From Streptomyces sp. C10-9-1 (GTDB lineage Bacteria > Actinomycetota > Actinomycetes > Streptomycetales > Streptomycetaceae): 64,000 nt of DNA. Positions 16,154-25,474 of the stretch are shown one piece after another. The notes beneath the pieces are model-generated. The model was not told where the DNA came from and did not search any database. It worked only from the letters and a program-made list of their open reading frames with translations. The stretch is taken from assembly GCF_024497955.1 (NCBI RefSeq), contig NZ_JANHKP010000003.1, positions 310,001 through 374,000 of the forward strand, in the 5' to 3' direction. The number at the start of each line of letters is the position of its first letter. Position 1 is the stretch's first letter. The position numbers and the translations under genes were made by a program.

Positions 16154-17110
16154 TCAGGAGGCCGTGAGGGACTCGACCAGTTCGTCGGCGGCACGGTAGG
16201 GGTCCAGCTCGCCCGCCACGATGCGCTCCGCCAGGGCACCGAGCCGGCGGTCGCCGTGGAGGTCCCCGATGCGCTCGCGCAGGGCGGTGACCGCGATCGT
16301 CTCCACCTCGGTCGCCGCCCGGCGGCGGCGGCGCTCGGCGAGCACCCCGTGCTCCTCCATCCACGCCCGGTGCTTCTCCAGCGCCTCGACCAGTTCGTCC
16401 ACGCCCTCGGCGCGGGCGGCCACCGTCTTCACGATGGGCGGGCGCCAGTCGCCCGGGCCCCGGGCCTCGCCGAGGCCCAGCATGTGGTTGAGCTCGCGGG
16501 CCGTGGCGTCGGCGCCGTCCCGGTCCGCCTTGTTGACGACGTACACGTCGCCGATCTCCAGGATGCCCGCCTTCGCCGCCTGGATGCCGTCGCCCATGCC
16601 GGGCGCGAGCAGCACCACGGAGGTGTCGGCCTGCGAGGCGATCTCGACCTCCGACTGGCCCACGCCGACGGTCTCGACCAGCACCACGTCGCAGCCGGCG
16701 GCGTCCAGCACACGGATGGCCTGGGGGGCGGACCAGGCCAGCCCGCCGAGATGACCGCGGGTGGCCATCGAGCGGATGTAGACGCCCGGGTCGGAGGCGT
16801 GGTCGGACATCCGCACCCGGTCGCCCAGCAGCGCGCCCCCGGAGAAGGGCGAGGAGGGGTCGACCGCCAGCACGCCGACCCGCTTCCCGGCCTTGCGGTA
16901 GGCGCTGACCAGGGCCGAGGTCGACGTGGACTTCCCCACGCCCGGCGATCCCGTCAGGCCGACCACGTAGGCGCCGCCGGTCAGCGGGGCCAGCGCGGCC
17001 ATCACCTCGCGGAGCTGCGGGGACGCCCCCTCCACCAGGGAGATCAGCCGGGCCACGGCGCGCGGCCTGCCCTCTCGTGCCTGGGCGACCAGCTGGGCGA
17101 CGTCCACCAT
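16154..17110 (-). CDS. meaB: MeaB/ArgK-family GTPase, chaperone of B12-dependent mutases
   Basis: 318 aa. G-protein motifs are clear: P-loop GSPGVGKS (residues 54-61), DPSSPFSGGALLGDRVRM, the Walker B region VLVETVGVGQSEVE and the base-specificity motif NKAD. MeaB proteins gate delivery of adenosylcobalamin to methylmalonyl- or isobutyryl-CoA mutase and protect the enzyme from inactivation. The client could be the IcmA at 3221-4921 or a methylmalonyl-CoA mutase elsewhere in the genome. Thiolase and epimerase genes stand next to it. Confidence 0.92.
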   Translation of the reverse strand: MVDVAQLVAQAREGRPRAVARLISLVEGASPQLREVMAALAPLTGGAYVVGLTGSPGVGKSTSTSALVSAYRKAGKRVGVLAVDPSSPFSGGALLGDRVRMSDHASDPGVYIRSMATRGHLGGLAWSAPQAIRVLDAAGCDVVLVETVGVGQSEVEIASQADTSVVLLAPGMGDGIQAAKAGILEIGDVYVVNKADRDGADATARELNHMLGLGEARGPGDWRPPIVKTVAARAEGVDELVEALEKHRAWMEEHGVLAERRRRRAATEVETIAVTALRERIGDLHGDRRLGALAERIVAGELDPYRAADELVESLTAS

Positions 17111-17222
17111 GACTCCTGCACTCCTTACGGGACCGGACGCGGGCGGCCGCGACCGGGACGGGGGTATCTCTTCCCGGCTCCTCCCGGCCGCACGCCGCCC
17201 GCGCGGCCGGGAGCTGGCGGCG

Positions 17223-18425
17223 TCAGGCGCCGGGGACGCGGAGGATCAGCGCGTCGCCCTGGCCGCCGCCGCCGCACAGTGCCGCCGCGCCGGTGCCGCC
17301 GCCGCGGCGCTTGAGCTCCAGCGCCAGGTGGAGCACGAGCCGGGCGCCGGACATGCCGATCGGGTGGCCGAGGGCGATGGCACCGCCGTTGACGTTCACC
17401 TTGTCGAAGGAGACACCCAGCTCCTTGGCCGACTGGTGGGCGACGGCGGCGAAGGCCTCGTTGATCTCGATCAGGTCGAGGTCGGAGACGGCAAGGCCCT
17501 CCTTCTCCAGCGCGTGGGCGATGGCGTTGGCCGGCTGGGACTGCAGGGAGTTGTCCGGGCCCGCGACGTTGCCGTGGGCGCCGATCTCGGCGATCCAGTC
17601 GAGCCCCAGCTCCTCGGCCCGGGCCTTGCTCATCACGACCACGGCGGCGGCGCCGTCGGAGATCTGGGAGGAGGTCCCGGCGGTGATGGTGCCGTCCTTG
17701 GCGAAGGCCGGGCGCAGCTTGCCGAGCGTCTCGACGGTCGTCTCGGAGCGGATGCCCTCGTCCTTGGCGAACAGGACCGGGTCGCCCTTGCGCTGCGGGA
17801 TCTCCACCGGGGTGATCTCGGCCTCGAAGAGGCCGTTCTTCTGCGCGGCGGCGGCCCGCTGGTGGGAGGCGGCGGCGATCTCGTCCTGCACCCCGCGGGG
17901 GATGCCGAGGCGGGTGTTGTGCTTCTCGGTCGACTCGCCCATGGCGACCTTGTCGAAGGAGTCCGTCAGACCGTCGTGGGCCATCGAGTCGAGCATCTCG
18001 ACGGCTCCGTACTTGTAGCCCCCGCGGGAGCGGGGCAGCAGGTGCGGGGCGTTGGTCATGGACTCCTGGCCGCCGGCGACGACCACGTCGAACTCGCCGG
18101 CGCGGATCAGCTGGTCGGCCAGGGCGATCGCGTCCAGGCCGGAGAGGCAGACCTTGTTGACGGTGAGCGCGGGGACGTTCATCGGGATGCCCGCCTTGAC
18201 GGCGGCCTGGCGCGCGGGGATCTGGCCCGCCCCCGCCTGGAGCACCTGCCCCATGATCACGTACTGGACCTGGTCGCCGCCGATGCCCGCACGGTCGAGG
18301 GCGGCCTTGATGGCGAAGCCGCCGAGGTCGGCTCCGGAGAAGGACGAGAGCGAGCCGAGCAGACGGCCCATGGGCGTGCGGGCACCCGCGACGATCACGG
18401 AAGTGGTACCGGTCGTTCCAGACAT
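17223..18425 (-). CDS. Acetyl-CoA C-acetyltransferase (thiolase)
   Basis: 400 aa. It condenses two acetyl-CoA to acetoacetyl-CoA or runs in reverse. Catalytic residues are all present: nucleophile Cys in [13 protein letters not shown], His in [12 protein letters not shown], and the C-terminal Cys in [14 protein letters not shown]. Length is normal for biosynthetic thiolases. It is divergent from the methylmalonyl-CoA epimerase (143 bp gap) and precedes meaB on the same strand. With the 3-hydroxybutyryl-CoA dehydrogenase at 34759 it could supply C4-CoA for IcmA or for the ethylmalonyl-CoA pathway. Confidence 0.93.
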   Translation of the reverse strand: MSGTTGTTSVIVAGARTPMGRLLGSLSSFSGADLGGFAIKAALDRAGIGGDQVQYVIMGQVLQAGAGQIPARQAAVKAGIPMNVPALTVNKVCLSGLDAIALADQLIRAGEFDVVVAGGQESMTNAPHLLPRSRGGYKYGAVEMLDSMAHDGLTDSFDKVAMGESTEKHNTRLGIPRGVQDEIAAASHQRAAAAQKNGLFEAEITPVEIPQRKGDPVLFAKDEGIRSETTVETLGKLRPAFAKDGTITAGTSSQISDGAAAVVVMSKARAEELGLDWIAEIGAHGNVAGPDNSLQSQPANAIAHALEKEGLAVSDLDLIEINEAFAAVAHQSAKELGVSFDKVNVNGGAIALGHPIGMSGARLVLHLALELKRRGGGTGAAALCGGGGQGDALILRVPGA

Positions 18426-18568
18426 GTGCGCGATCCCCTTTCAGCCGGAGCTGAGGAGTGAACGAGGGTTTACTTCAATGTACTGAGCGGTACCGGTCCA
18501 GGTCACCGGCGAGCCGGTGTGACGGCGCGCACGTTGCGTAACGGGCCCGCGAACGCTGCACTGAGGGA

Positions 18569-18997
18569 ATGCTGACGCGAATCGACCACATCGGGATCGC
18601 CTGCTTCGACCTCGACAAGACCGTCGAGTTCTACCGGGCGACATACGGCTTCGAGGTGTTCCACAGCGAGGTCAACGAGGAGCAGGGCGTCCGGGAGGCC
18701 ATGCTCAGGATCAACGGGACCTCGGACGGCGGAGCCTCCTACATCCAGCTGCTGGAACCCACCCGGGAGGACTCCGCCGTGGGCAAGTGGCTGGCCAGGC
18801 ACGGTGAGGGCGTGCACCACATCGCCTTCGGCACGGCGGACGTGGACGGCGACGCCGAGGCGATCCGCGGCAAGGGCGTACGCGTGCTGTACGACGAGCC
18901 GCGCACCGGTTCCATGGGATCGCGCATCACCTTCCTGCATCCCAAGGACTGCCACGGCGTGCTGACCGAACTCGTCACCTCTGCAACGGAGCACTGA
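18569..18997 (+). CDS. mce: Methylmalonyl-CoA epimerase
   Basis: 142 aa, a two-module glyoxalase/VOC fold. It interconverts (2R)- and (2S)-methylmalonyl-CoA. Metal ligands are apparent: His in RIDHIGIA, the acidic or Gln residue in YIQLLEP, His in GVHHIAFG, and Glu in GVLTELV at the end. ATG follows GAGGGA closely. It is divergent from the thiolase and upstream of scy on the same strand; the 168 bp to the scy start suggest a separate promoter for scy. Confidence 0.9.
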   Translation: MLTRIDHIGIACFDLDKTVEFYRATYGFEVFHSEVNEEQGVREAMLRINGTSDGGASYIQLLEPTREDSAVGKWLARHGEGVHHIAFGTADVDGDAEAIRGKGVRVLYDEPRTGSMGSRITFLHPKDCHGVLTELVTSATEH

Positions 18998-19165
18998 CCC
19001 ACCCATTCCCGGCCCGGTAGAGTGGGCCGTTCCGGGCCGGGGCCGGGTTCGGGGCCGTGCCGCGTCCCCGTCGTCGATCTGTCACCATTTCCCCGGGGGG
19101 CCGTTCGCCGTCGGACGGTGCTCGTTCGGAGACAGTTGCGACCAGGGGACGGATGGGACCGCGTA

Positions 19166-22100
19166 GTGCGGGGCTACGAACGCCAGGAGAGCCACCGAGC
19201 TGACGAAGACCACCTCTCGCGGTTCGAAGCCGAGATGGACCGGCTGAAGACCGAGCGGGAGAAGGCCGTCCAGCATGCCGAGGACCTCGGCTACCAGGTC
19301 GAGGTGCTGCGCGCCAAACTGCACGAGGCGCGGCGCAACCTCGCCTCCCGTCCCGCCTACGACAACGGCGATCTCGGCTACCAGGCCGAGCAGTTGCTCC
19401 GCAACGCCCAGGTCCAGGCCGAGCAGATGCGGGCCGACGCCGAGCGGGAGCTGCGCGAGGCCCGCGCCCAGACGCAGCGCATCCTGCAGGAGCACGCCGA
19501 GCACCAGGCCCGGCTCCAGGCCGAGCTGCACGCCGAGGCGGTGCAGCGCCGGCAGCGGCTCGACCAGGAGCTCGCCGAGCGCCGCCAGACCGTCGAGTCG
19601 CACGTCAACGAGAACGTCGCCTGGGCCGAGCAGCTTCGCGCCCGGGCGGAGTCCCAGGCCCAGCGCCTGGTGGAGCAGTCCCGGGCGGAGGCCGAGCAGG
19701 CCCTCGCCACCGCCCGCGCCGAGGCCACCCGGCTGACCGAGGAGGCCCGCCGCCGCCTCGGCAGCGAGGCGGAGAGCGCGCGGGCCGAGGCCGAGGCGCT
19801 GCTGGTGCGGGCCCGCAAGGACGCCGAGCGGCTGCTCGGCGCGGCCTCCAGCCAGGCGCAGGAGGCGACGGCCCACGCCGAGCAGCTGCGCTCGGCGACG
19901 ACCGCCGAGTCCGACCAGGCCCGCCGGCAGGCGGCCGAGCTCAGCCGGACCGCCGAGACGCGGATGCAGCAGGCCGAGGAGCGACTGCGCGAGGCCCGCA
20001 CCGAGGCGGAGAAGCTGGTGGCGGAGGCGAAGGACTCCGCCGCCAAGCAGCTCGCCTCCGCCGAGTCGGTCAACGAGCAGCGCACCCGCACGGCGAAGGC
20101 GGAGATCGCCCGGCTCGTCGGGGAGGCGACCAAGGACTCCGAGGCGCGCAAGGCGGAGGCCGAGCAGGCGCTCGACGACGCCCGCGCGGAGGCGGAGAAG
20201 CTCGTCGCGGAGGCCGCCGAGAAGGCCCGGACCGCCGCGGCCGAGGACTCCGCCGCCCAGCTCGCCAAGGCGGCGCGGACCGCCGAGGAGGTGCTGACCA
20301 AGGCCTCGGACGACGCCAAGGCCACCACCAGGGCGGCCGCCGAGGAGGCGGAGCGCATCCGCCGCGAGGCCGAGGCGGAGGCGGACCGGCTGCGCGGCGA
20401 GGCGGCCGAGCAGGCCGACCAGCTCAAGGGCGCGGCCCAGGACGACACCAAGGAGTACCGCGCCAGGACCGTCGAGCTCCAGGAGGACGCGCGCCGGCTG
20501 CGGGGCGAGGCCGAGCAGCTGCGCGCGGAGGCGGTCGCCGAGGGCGAGCGCATCCGGGGCGAGGCCCGTCGCGAGGCCGTCCAGCAGATCGAGGAGGCCG
20601 CCAGCACCGCCGAGGAGCTGCTGACCAAGGCCCGCACGGACGCGGACGAGCTGCGGGCCAAGGCCGCGGGCGACAGCGAGAAGGTCCGCACCGAGGCCAT
20701 CGACCGCGCCAGGGCGCTGCGCCGGCAGGCCGAGGAGACGCTGGAGCGGACCCGCGCCGAGGCCGAGAAGCTGCGGGCCGAGGCCGAGGAGCAGGCCGAG
20801 ACGGTGCGCTCCGGGGCCGAGACGGACGCGGCGGAGGTGCGCCGGGAGGCCGAGCGGCAGGCGGAGGCCCGGCAGACCGAGGCGGCCGAGGAGCTCGACC
20901 GGCTGCACGCGGAGGCCGCGTCCCGGCTGTCGGACGCGGACGCGCGTCTCGCCGAGGCGCGCGCCGAGGGCGAGCGGATCCGGCGGGAGGCGGCCGAGGA
21001 GACGGAGCGGCTGCGCACCGAGGCCGCGGAGCGCCTGCGGGCCCTGACGGAGCAGGCGGAGCAGGATGCCGAGCGGCTGCGCACCGAGGCGGCGGGCGAC
21101 GCCTCGGCCTCGCGGGCGGAGGCGGAGGCCCTCGCGGTGCGGCTGCGCAGCGAGGCCGCAACCGAGGCGGAGCGGCTCAAGACCGAGGCGCAGGACACCG
21201 CCGACCGGGTGCGTGCCGAGGCGGCCGCGGCCGCCGAGCGGGTCGGCACCGAGGCGGCCGAGACGCTCGCCGCGGCCCAGGAGGAGGCGGAGCGGCGCCG
21301 CCGGGCCGCGGAGGAGACCCTGCGCTCCGCGCGGGAGGAGGCCGACGAGGAGCGCGACCGCGCCCGCGAGCAGAGCGAGGGGCTGCTGGGCTCGGCCCGC
21401 AAGCGGGTCGAGGAGGCGCAGGCCGAGGCGCAGCGCCTGGTCGAGGAGGCGGACGCGCGGGCGACCGAGATGGTCTCCGCCGCGGAGCAGACCGCCCAGC
21501 AGGTGCGCGACGCGGTCAGCGGGCTCCAGGAGCAGGCCGAGGAGGAGATCGCCGGTCTGCGCAGCGCCGCCGAGCACGCGGCCGAGCGCACCCGCACCGA
21601 GGCGCAGGAGGAGGCGGACCGGGTCCGCTCCGACGCCTACGCGGAGCGGGAGCGGGCCTCCGAGGACGCGGCGCGGCTGCGCGAGCGGGCGCAGGAGGAG
21701 ACGGAGGCGGCCAAGGCGCTCGCGGAGCGGACCACGGCCGAGGCCCTGGCGGAGGCCGAACGGCTGCGCACCGAGGCCGGGGAGTACGCCCAGCGGGTGC
21801 GCACGGAGGCCGCGGACTCGCTGGCGACCGCCGAGCAGGACGCCTCGCGCACCCGGGCCGGGGCCCGGGAGGACGCCAACCGGATCCGCTCGGAGGCGGC
21901 CGCCCAGGCGGACCGGCTGGTCGGCGAGGCGAGGTCCGAGGGCGAGCGGCTGGGCGCCGAGGCCGCGGAGCTGCGGGCCGAGGCCGACGCGGAGGCCACG
22001 CGCCTGCTGACCGAGGCGGAGCAGCTCAGGGCGGAGGGCGAGGCCGAGGCCGAGCGGCTGCGCGAGACGGCGCTCACCGAGCGCGAGGAGCTGCTCGACG

Positions 22101-23128
22101 AGGCCCGGCAGGCGGCCGACAAGCGGCGTGCGGACGCCGCCGAGCAGGCCGACCTCCTTCTCACCGAGGCGGGCACGGAGGCGGAGCGGCTGCGTGCCGA
22201 GGCGGCGGAGACGGTGGGCTCCGCCCAGCGGGCCGCCGAGCGGATCGCGGCCGAGGCCCGGAAGGTGCGCGCCGAGGCGGAGGCCGCGGCCGAGGAGCTG
22301 CGCAGCGAGGCACGCGCCGAGGCGGACCGGGTGCTGGACGAGGCGCGCGAGGCGGGCGCCAAGCGCCGGGCCGACGCGGCCGAGCAGGCCGACCAGCTGA
22401 TGGCCAAGGCCCAGCAGGAGGCGCTGCGGGCGGCCACCGAGGCCGAGGAGCGGGCCGACACCATGGTGGGCGCGGCCCGCAAGGAGGCCGAGCGCCTGGT
22501 GTCGGAGGCGACGGTCGAGGGCAACTCGCTGGTCGAGAAGGCCCGCACGGACGCGGACGAGCTGCTGGTCGGTGCCCGGCGGGACGCGGCCGCCATAAGG
22601 GAGCGGGGCGAGGAGCTGCGGGCCCGGGTGGACGCCGAGGTGGAGGAGCTCCACGAGCGGGCGCGGCGGGAGACCGCGGAGCAGATGAAGACTGCCGGGG
22701 AGCGGGTCGACCAGCTGGTCAAGGCGGCCGAGGAGCAGCACGCCGAGGCCGAGGCGAAGGCCAAGGAGCTGCTCTCGGACGCCAACACCGAGGCCAGCAA
22801 GGTGCGGATCGCGGCCGTGAAGAAGGCGGAGGGCCTGCTCAAGGAGGCCGGCGCCAAGAAGGCGGAGCTGGTCACCGCGGCCGAGCGGGTGAAGGCCGAG
22901 GCGGAGGAGGAGGCCGAGCGCCTGGTCGAGGAGGGCAGGCGCGAGCTGGAGGTCCTGGTGCGCCGGCGCGAGGACATCCAGGCGGAGATCTCCCGTGTCC
23001 AGGACGTGCTGGAGGCGTTGGAATCCTTCGAGGCCCCCGACGGCAAGGGCAAGAACGGATCAGGGGCGGTCAAGGCGGGGGCCACCGCGGGGACCACCCG
23101 ATCGGGTGGCAAGTCTTCCGACGGCTAG
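19166..23128 (+). CDS. scy: Scy, polarisome coiled-coil scaffold
   Basis: 1320 aa from the GTG at 19166 (reads VRGYERQESHRADED, matching my memory of Scy N-termini); the open frame extends further upstream without good codon logic. Nearly the whole protein is a long coiled coil built from Ala/Glu/Arg-rich repeats such as EAERLRTEAAE, with only the N-terminal 90 residues and the C-terminal Gly/Ser/Lys-rich 35 residues differing. In Streptomyces, Scy is the tip-organising scaffold that with DivIVA and FilP sets hyphal polarity and branching. The adjacent filP gene supports the call. Because of its repetitive codons the same DNA holds long open frames on the other strand that are not genes. Confidence 0.95.
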   Translation: MRGYERQESHRADEDHLSRFEAEMDRLKTEREKAVQHAEDLGYQVEVLRAKLHEARRNLASRPAYDNGDLGYQAEQLLRNAQVQAEQMRADAERELREARAQTQRILQEHAEHQARLQAELHAEAVQRRQRLDQELAERRQTVESHVNENVAWAEQLRARAESQAQRLVEQSRAEAEQALATARAEATRLTEEARRRLGSEAESARAEAEALLVRARKDAERLLGAASSQAQEATAHAEQLRSATTAESDQARRQAAELSRTAETRMQQAEERLREARTEAEKLVAEAKDSAAKQLASAESVNEQRTRTAKAEIARLVGEATKDSEARKAEAEQALDDARAEAEKLVAEAAEKARTAAAEDSAAQLAKAARTAEEVLTKASDDAKATTRAAAEEAERIRREAEAEADRLRGEAAEQADQLKGAAQDDTKEYRARTVELQEDARRLRGEAEQLRAEAVAEGERIRGEARREAVQQIEEAASTAEELLTKARTDADELRAKAAGDSEKVRTEAIDRARALRRQAEETLERTRAEAEKLRAEAEEQAETVRSGAETDAAEVRREAERQAEARQTEAAEELDRLHAEAASRLSDADARLAEARAEGERIRREAAEETERLRTEAAERLRALTEQAEQDAERLRTEAAGDASASRAEAEALAVRLRSEAATEAERLKTEAQDTADRVRAEAAAAAERVGTEAAETLAAAQEEAERRRRAAEETLRSAREEADEERDRAREQSEGLLGSARKRVEEAQAEAQRLVEEADARATEMVSAAEQTAQQVRDAVSGLQEQAEEEIAGLRSAAEHAAERTRTEAQEEADRVRSDAYAERERASEDAARLRERAQEETEAAKALAERTTAEALAEAERLRTEAGEYAQRVRTEAADSLATAEQDASRTRAGAREDANRIRSEAAAQADRLVGEARSEGERLGAEAAELRAEADAEATRLLTEAEQLRAEGEAEAERLRETALTEREELLDEARQAADKRRADAAEQADLLLTEAGTEAERLRAEAAETVGSAQRAAERIAAEARKVRAEAEAAAEELRSEARAEADRVLDEAREAGAKRRADAAEQADQLMAKAQQEALRAATEAEERADTMVGAARKEAERLVSEATVEGNSLVEKARTDADELLVGARRDAAAIRERGEELRARVDAEVEELHERARRETAEQMKTAGERVDQLVKAAEEQHAEAEAKAKELLSDANTEASKVRIAAVKKAEGLLKEAGAKKAELVTAAERVKAEAEEEAERLVEEGRRELEVLVRRREDIQAEISRVQDVLEALESFEAPDGKGKNGSGAVKAGATAGTTRSGGKSSDG

Positions 23129-23192
23129 CCACTCAAAAGGCTGGACATTCTCCAGATCAAACGGGCATCCGCTCGATGACACGCCGGTTCGG

Positions 23193-23215
23193 CCCCTAGG
23201 ATTCCTTCTTAGGGG
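23193..23215. terminator. Hairpin after scy
   Basis: A 9-bp stem (23193-23201 with 23207-23215, one wobble pair) lies 65 bp after the scy stop. Its right arm overlaps the left end of the inverted-repeat element that follows, so it may be part of that element and not a true terminator. Confidence 0.35.
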
Positions 23216-23377
23216 CTGTCCGGCGGGCCTTGGTCGGGTCCGCGGCGCCCGGCACGGTACCTCGCCGTGTCGCCGAAACGCTCGGACGGTCTTCGGCTGT
23301 TGGAGCGTTCCGGCGCCCTGCGATGCACCGCACCGGCACACGGCGGCCTTCCGACCCCGGCCCGTCGGACAGCCCCT
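23211..23377. mobile_element. 167-bp MITE-like inverted-repeat element
   Basis: The two ends are inverted repeats of about 27 bp with three mismatches, each beginning AGGGGCTGTCCG at its outer edge. The interior encodes nothing and contains a smaller inverted repeat, AACGCTC (23277) and GAGCGTT (23302). Ends starting GGGGCTGTC resemble terminal repeats of IS5-type elements seen in Streptomyces. No clear target duplication flanks it (left TTA, right TGA). The right end is only 33 bp before the filP ATG, so the element supplies filP upstream DNA. Confidence 0.55.
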
Positions 23378-23410
23378 GACACCTCACCGGTCTCATTCGA
23401 CAGGAACCCC

Positions 23411-24349
23411 ATGAGCGACACTTCCTCCCCCTTCGGCTTCGAGCTCGTGCGGCGTGGTTACGACCGCGGTCAGGTTGAAGAACGGATCACCAAGCTGGTC
23501 GCGGACCGCGACGGCGCCCTGGCCCGGATCACCTCTCTGGAGAAGCGCATCGAGGAGCTCCACCTCGAGACGCAGAACGCCCAGGCCCAGGTGAACGACG
23601 CGGAGCCGTCGTACGCCGGTCTCGGTGCGCGCGTCGAGAAGATCCTCCGCCTCGCCGAGGAGGAGGCCAAGGACCTGCGCGAGGAGGCCCGCCGCGCCGC
23701 CGAGCAGCACCGCGAGCTCGCCGAGTCCGCCGCCCAGCAGGTGCGCAACGACGCCGAGTCCTTCGCGGCGGACCGCAAGGCCAAGGCCGAGGACGAGGGC
23801 GTCCGGATCGTCGAGAAGGCCCAGGGCGAGGCGCAGGCGCTGCGCACCGAGGCCCAGAAGGACGCCCAGTCCAAGCGCGAGGAGGCGGACGCCCTCTTCG
23901 AGGAGACCCGGGCCAAGGCCGCCCAGGCCGCCGCCGACTTCGAGACCAACCTGGCCAAGCGCCGCGAGCAGTCCGAGCGCGACCTGGCCTCCCGCCAGGC
24001 CAAGGCGGAGAAGCGCCTCGCGGAGATCGAGCACCGCGCGGAGCAGCTGCGCCTGGAGGCCGAGAAGCTGCGCACGGACGCCGAGCGCCGGGCGCGCCAG
24101 ACGGTGGAGACGGCCCAGCGCCAGGCCGAGGACATCGTGGCCGACGCGAACGCCAAGGCCGACCGGATCCGCAGCGAGTCCGAGCGCGAGCTCGCCGCGC
24201 TCACCAACCGCCGCGACTCGATCAACGCCCAGCTGACCAACGTCCGCGAGATGCTGGCCACGCTGACCGGCGCGGCGGTCGCCGCGGCGGGAGCCCCGGC
24301 GGACGACGAGTCGATCACCCGCGGGGTGCCCGCGCAGCAGACCCGCTGA
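23411..24349 (+). CDS. filP: FilP, intermediate-filament-like coiled-coil protein
   Basis: 312 aa, close to the S. coelicolor FilP length. The N-terminus FGFELVRRGYDRGQVEERI is a DivIVA-like motif used for polar targeting. Residues 25-65 are a first coil, a short break (PSYAGLGARVEKILRLA) follows, and a long Ala/Glu/Arg coiled coil runs to about residue 285. The tail is short and flexible. FilP self-assembles into a filament network behind the hyphal tip, gives rigidity and interacts with DivIVA and Scy. AGGA precedes the ATG. Co-transcription with scy is possible but a 282-bp gap with an inverted-repeat element separates them. Confidence 0.95.
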   Translation: MSDTSSPFGFELVRRGYDRGQVEERITKLVADRDGALARITSLEKRIEELHLETQNAQAQVNDAEPSYAGLGARVEKILRLAEEEAKDLREEARRAAEQHRELAESAAQQVRNDAESFAADRKAKAEDEGVRIVEKAQGEAQALRTEAQKDAQSKREEADALFEETRAKAAQAAADFETNLAKRREQSERDLASRQAKAEKRLAEIEHRAEQLRLEAEKLRTDAERRARQTVETAQRQAEDIVADANAKADRIRSESERELAALTNRRDSINAQLTNVREMLATLTGAAVAAAGAPADDESITRGVPAQQTR

Positions 24350-24370
24350 CGCGGCGTCCGAAGACGCGCG

Positions 24371-24406
24371 CGGTGCCCGGTGCCCCCGTCGGGGCGCCGG
24401 GCACCG
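24371..24406 (+). terminator. filP terminator hairpin
   Basis: CGGTGCCCGG pairs with CCGGGCACCG, extended inward by a G-T pair and CCCC/GGGG around a CGTC loop. It begins 22 bp after the filP stop and has no T-run. Confidence 0.7.
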
Positions 24407-24493
24407 GCGCGTTGTGTCCGGTTTCCACACACAGGTCCCAGATGCCCGTCGAACCCGGTGGCGCGGGCCGCCCTGCCCCCGTAGGTTGAACGC

Positions 24494-25471
24494 ATGATCG
24501 AGCTCGACGGACTCACCAAGCACTTCGGCCGCAAGGTCGCCGTGGACCGTCTCTCCTTCACCGTCCGCCCGGGCATGGTCACGGGCTTCCTCGGCCCCAA
24601 CGGTGCCGGCAAGTCGACGACGATGCGCATGATGCTCGACCTCGACAACCCCACGAGCGGGACGGTGCGGATCGACGGGCGCCACTACCGGCAACTCGAC
24701 GAACCCCTCAGGACGATCGGCGCCCTGCTCGACGCGAAGGCGATGCACGGAGGGCGCAGCGCGTACAACAACCTCCTGTGTCTCGCCCAGGCGAACCGGA
24801 TCCCCGAGCGCCGGGTCTCCGAGGTGCTGGACATCGTCGGGCTCTCCGCGGTGGCGAAGAAGAAGTCCAAGGGCTTCTCCCTCGGCATGGGGCAGCGGCT
24901 GGGCATCGCCTCGGCGCTGCTCGGCGACCCGGAGATCCTGATGTTCGACGAGCCGGTCAACGGTCTCGACCCGGAGGGGATCCACTGGATCCGCACCCTG
25001 ATGAAGGCACTCGCCCAGGAAGGGCGGACGATCTTCGTCTCCTCCCATCTGATGAGCGAGATGGCCCTGACGGCGGATCATCTGATCGTCATCGGCCAGG
25101 GGCGGCTCCTGGCCGACACCTCCATGGCCGACTTCATCCACAGGAACTCACGCAGCTACGTCCGGCTGCGCACTCCCCAGCGCGAGCAGTTCCTGGACGC
25201 GCTGAGCGGCGCCGGACTCGCGGCGGCCGAGGCGCAGGACGGCGTGCTGGAGGTCGACGGCTCCACGACGGAGGCGCTCGGGGAGCTCGCCGCCGAGCAC
25301 CGCATCGTGCTCCACGAGCTCAGTGCGCAGCGCGCCTCGCTGGAGGAGGCGTTCATGCAGATGACCGCGGGCTCCGTGGAGTACCACGCGCACTCGGCCG
25401 ACGCCGCACCGGCGCCGCCGCCCACCGGTCCCGCCGCCCCGCAGTGGGCCCCGCGCAACGAGGGAGCCTGA
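24494..25471 (+). CDS. ABC-2 exporter ATP-binding protein (first pair)
   Basis: 325 aa. Walker A GPNGAGKSTTM, signature region FSLGMGQRLGIA, Walker B ILMFDEPVNGLDPEG and the switch His in SSHLMSEMA are all present. The nucleotide-binding domain is about residues 1-220; the rest is a regulatory tail ending in a Pro/Ala-rich stretch. The family drives export of drugs, peptides or lipids, often self-resistance, but the substrate here is unknown. The permease starts 4 bp after its stop. A closely similar pair follows directly, suggesting tandem duplication. Confidence 0.92.
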   Translation: MIELDGLTKHFGRKVAVDRLSFTVRPGMVTGFLGPNGAGKSTTMRMMLDLDNPTSGTVRIDGRHYRQLDEPLRTIGALLDAKAMHGGRSAYNNLLCLAQANRIPERRVSEVLDIVGLSAVAKKKSKGFSLGMGQRLGIASALLGDPEILMFDEPVNGLDPEGIHWIRTLMKALAQEGRTIFVSSHLMSEMALTADHLIVIGQGRLLADTSMADFIHRNSRSYVRLRTPQREQFLDALSGAGLAAAEAQDGVLEVDGSTTEALGELAAEHRIVLHELSAQRASLEEAFMQMTAGSVEYHAHSADAAPAPPPTGPAAPQWAPRNEGA

Positions 25472-25474
25472 CCC

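Noticed and set aside
19082..22741. 1219-codon open frame on the minus strand opposite scy
   Set aside because: A shadow of the repetitive Ala/Glu/Arg codons of scy; its product is a Leu/Gly/Arg-rich sequence with no domain, and the plus frame is a clear coiled-coil protein.
19400..22900. Regular repeats that might be a CRISPR array or tandem DNA repeat
   Set aside because: The periodicity is at protein level (coiled-coil units) with variable DNA; there are no identical repeats with unique spacers and no cas genes.
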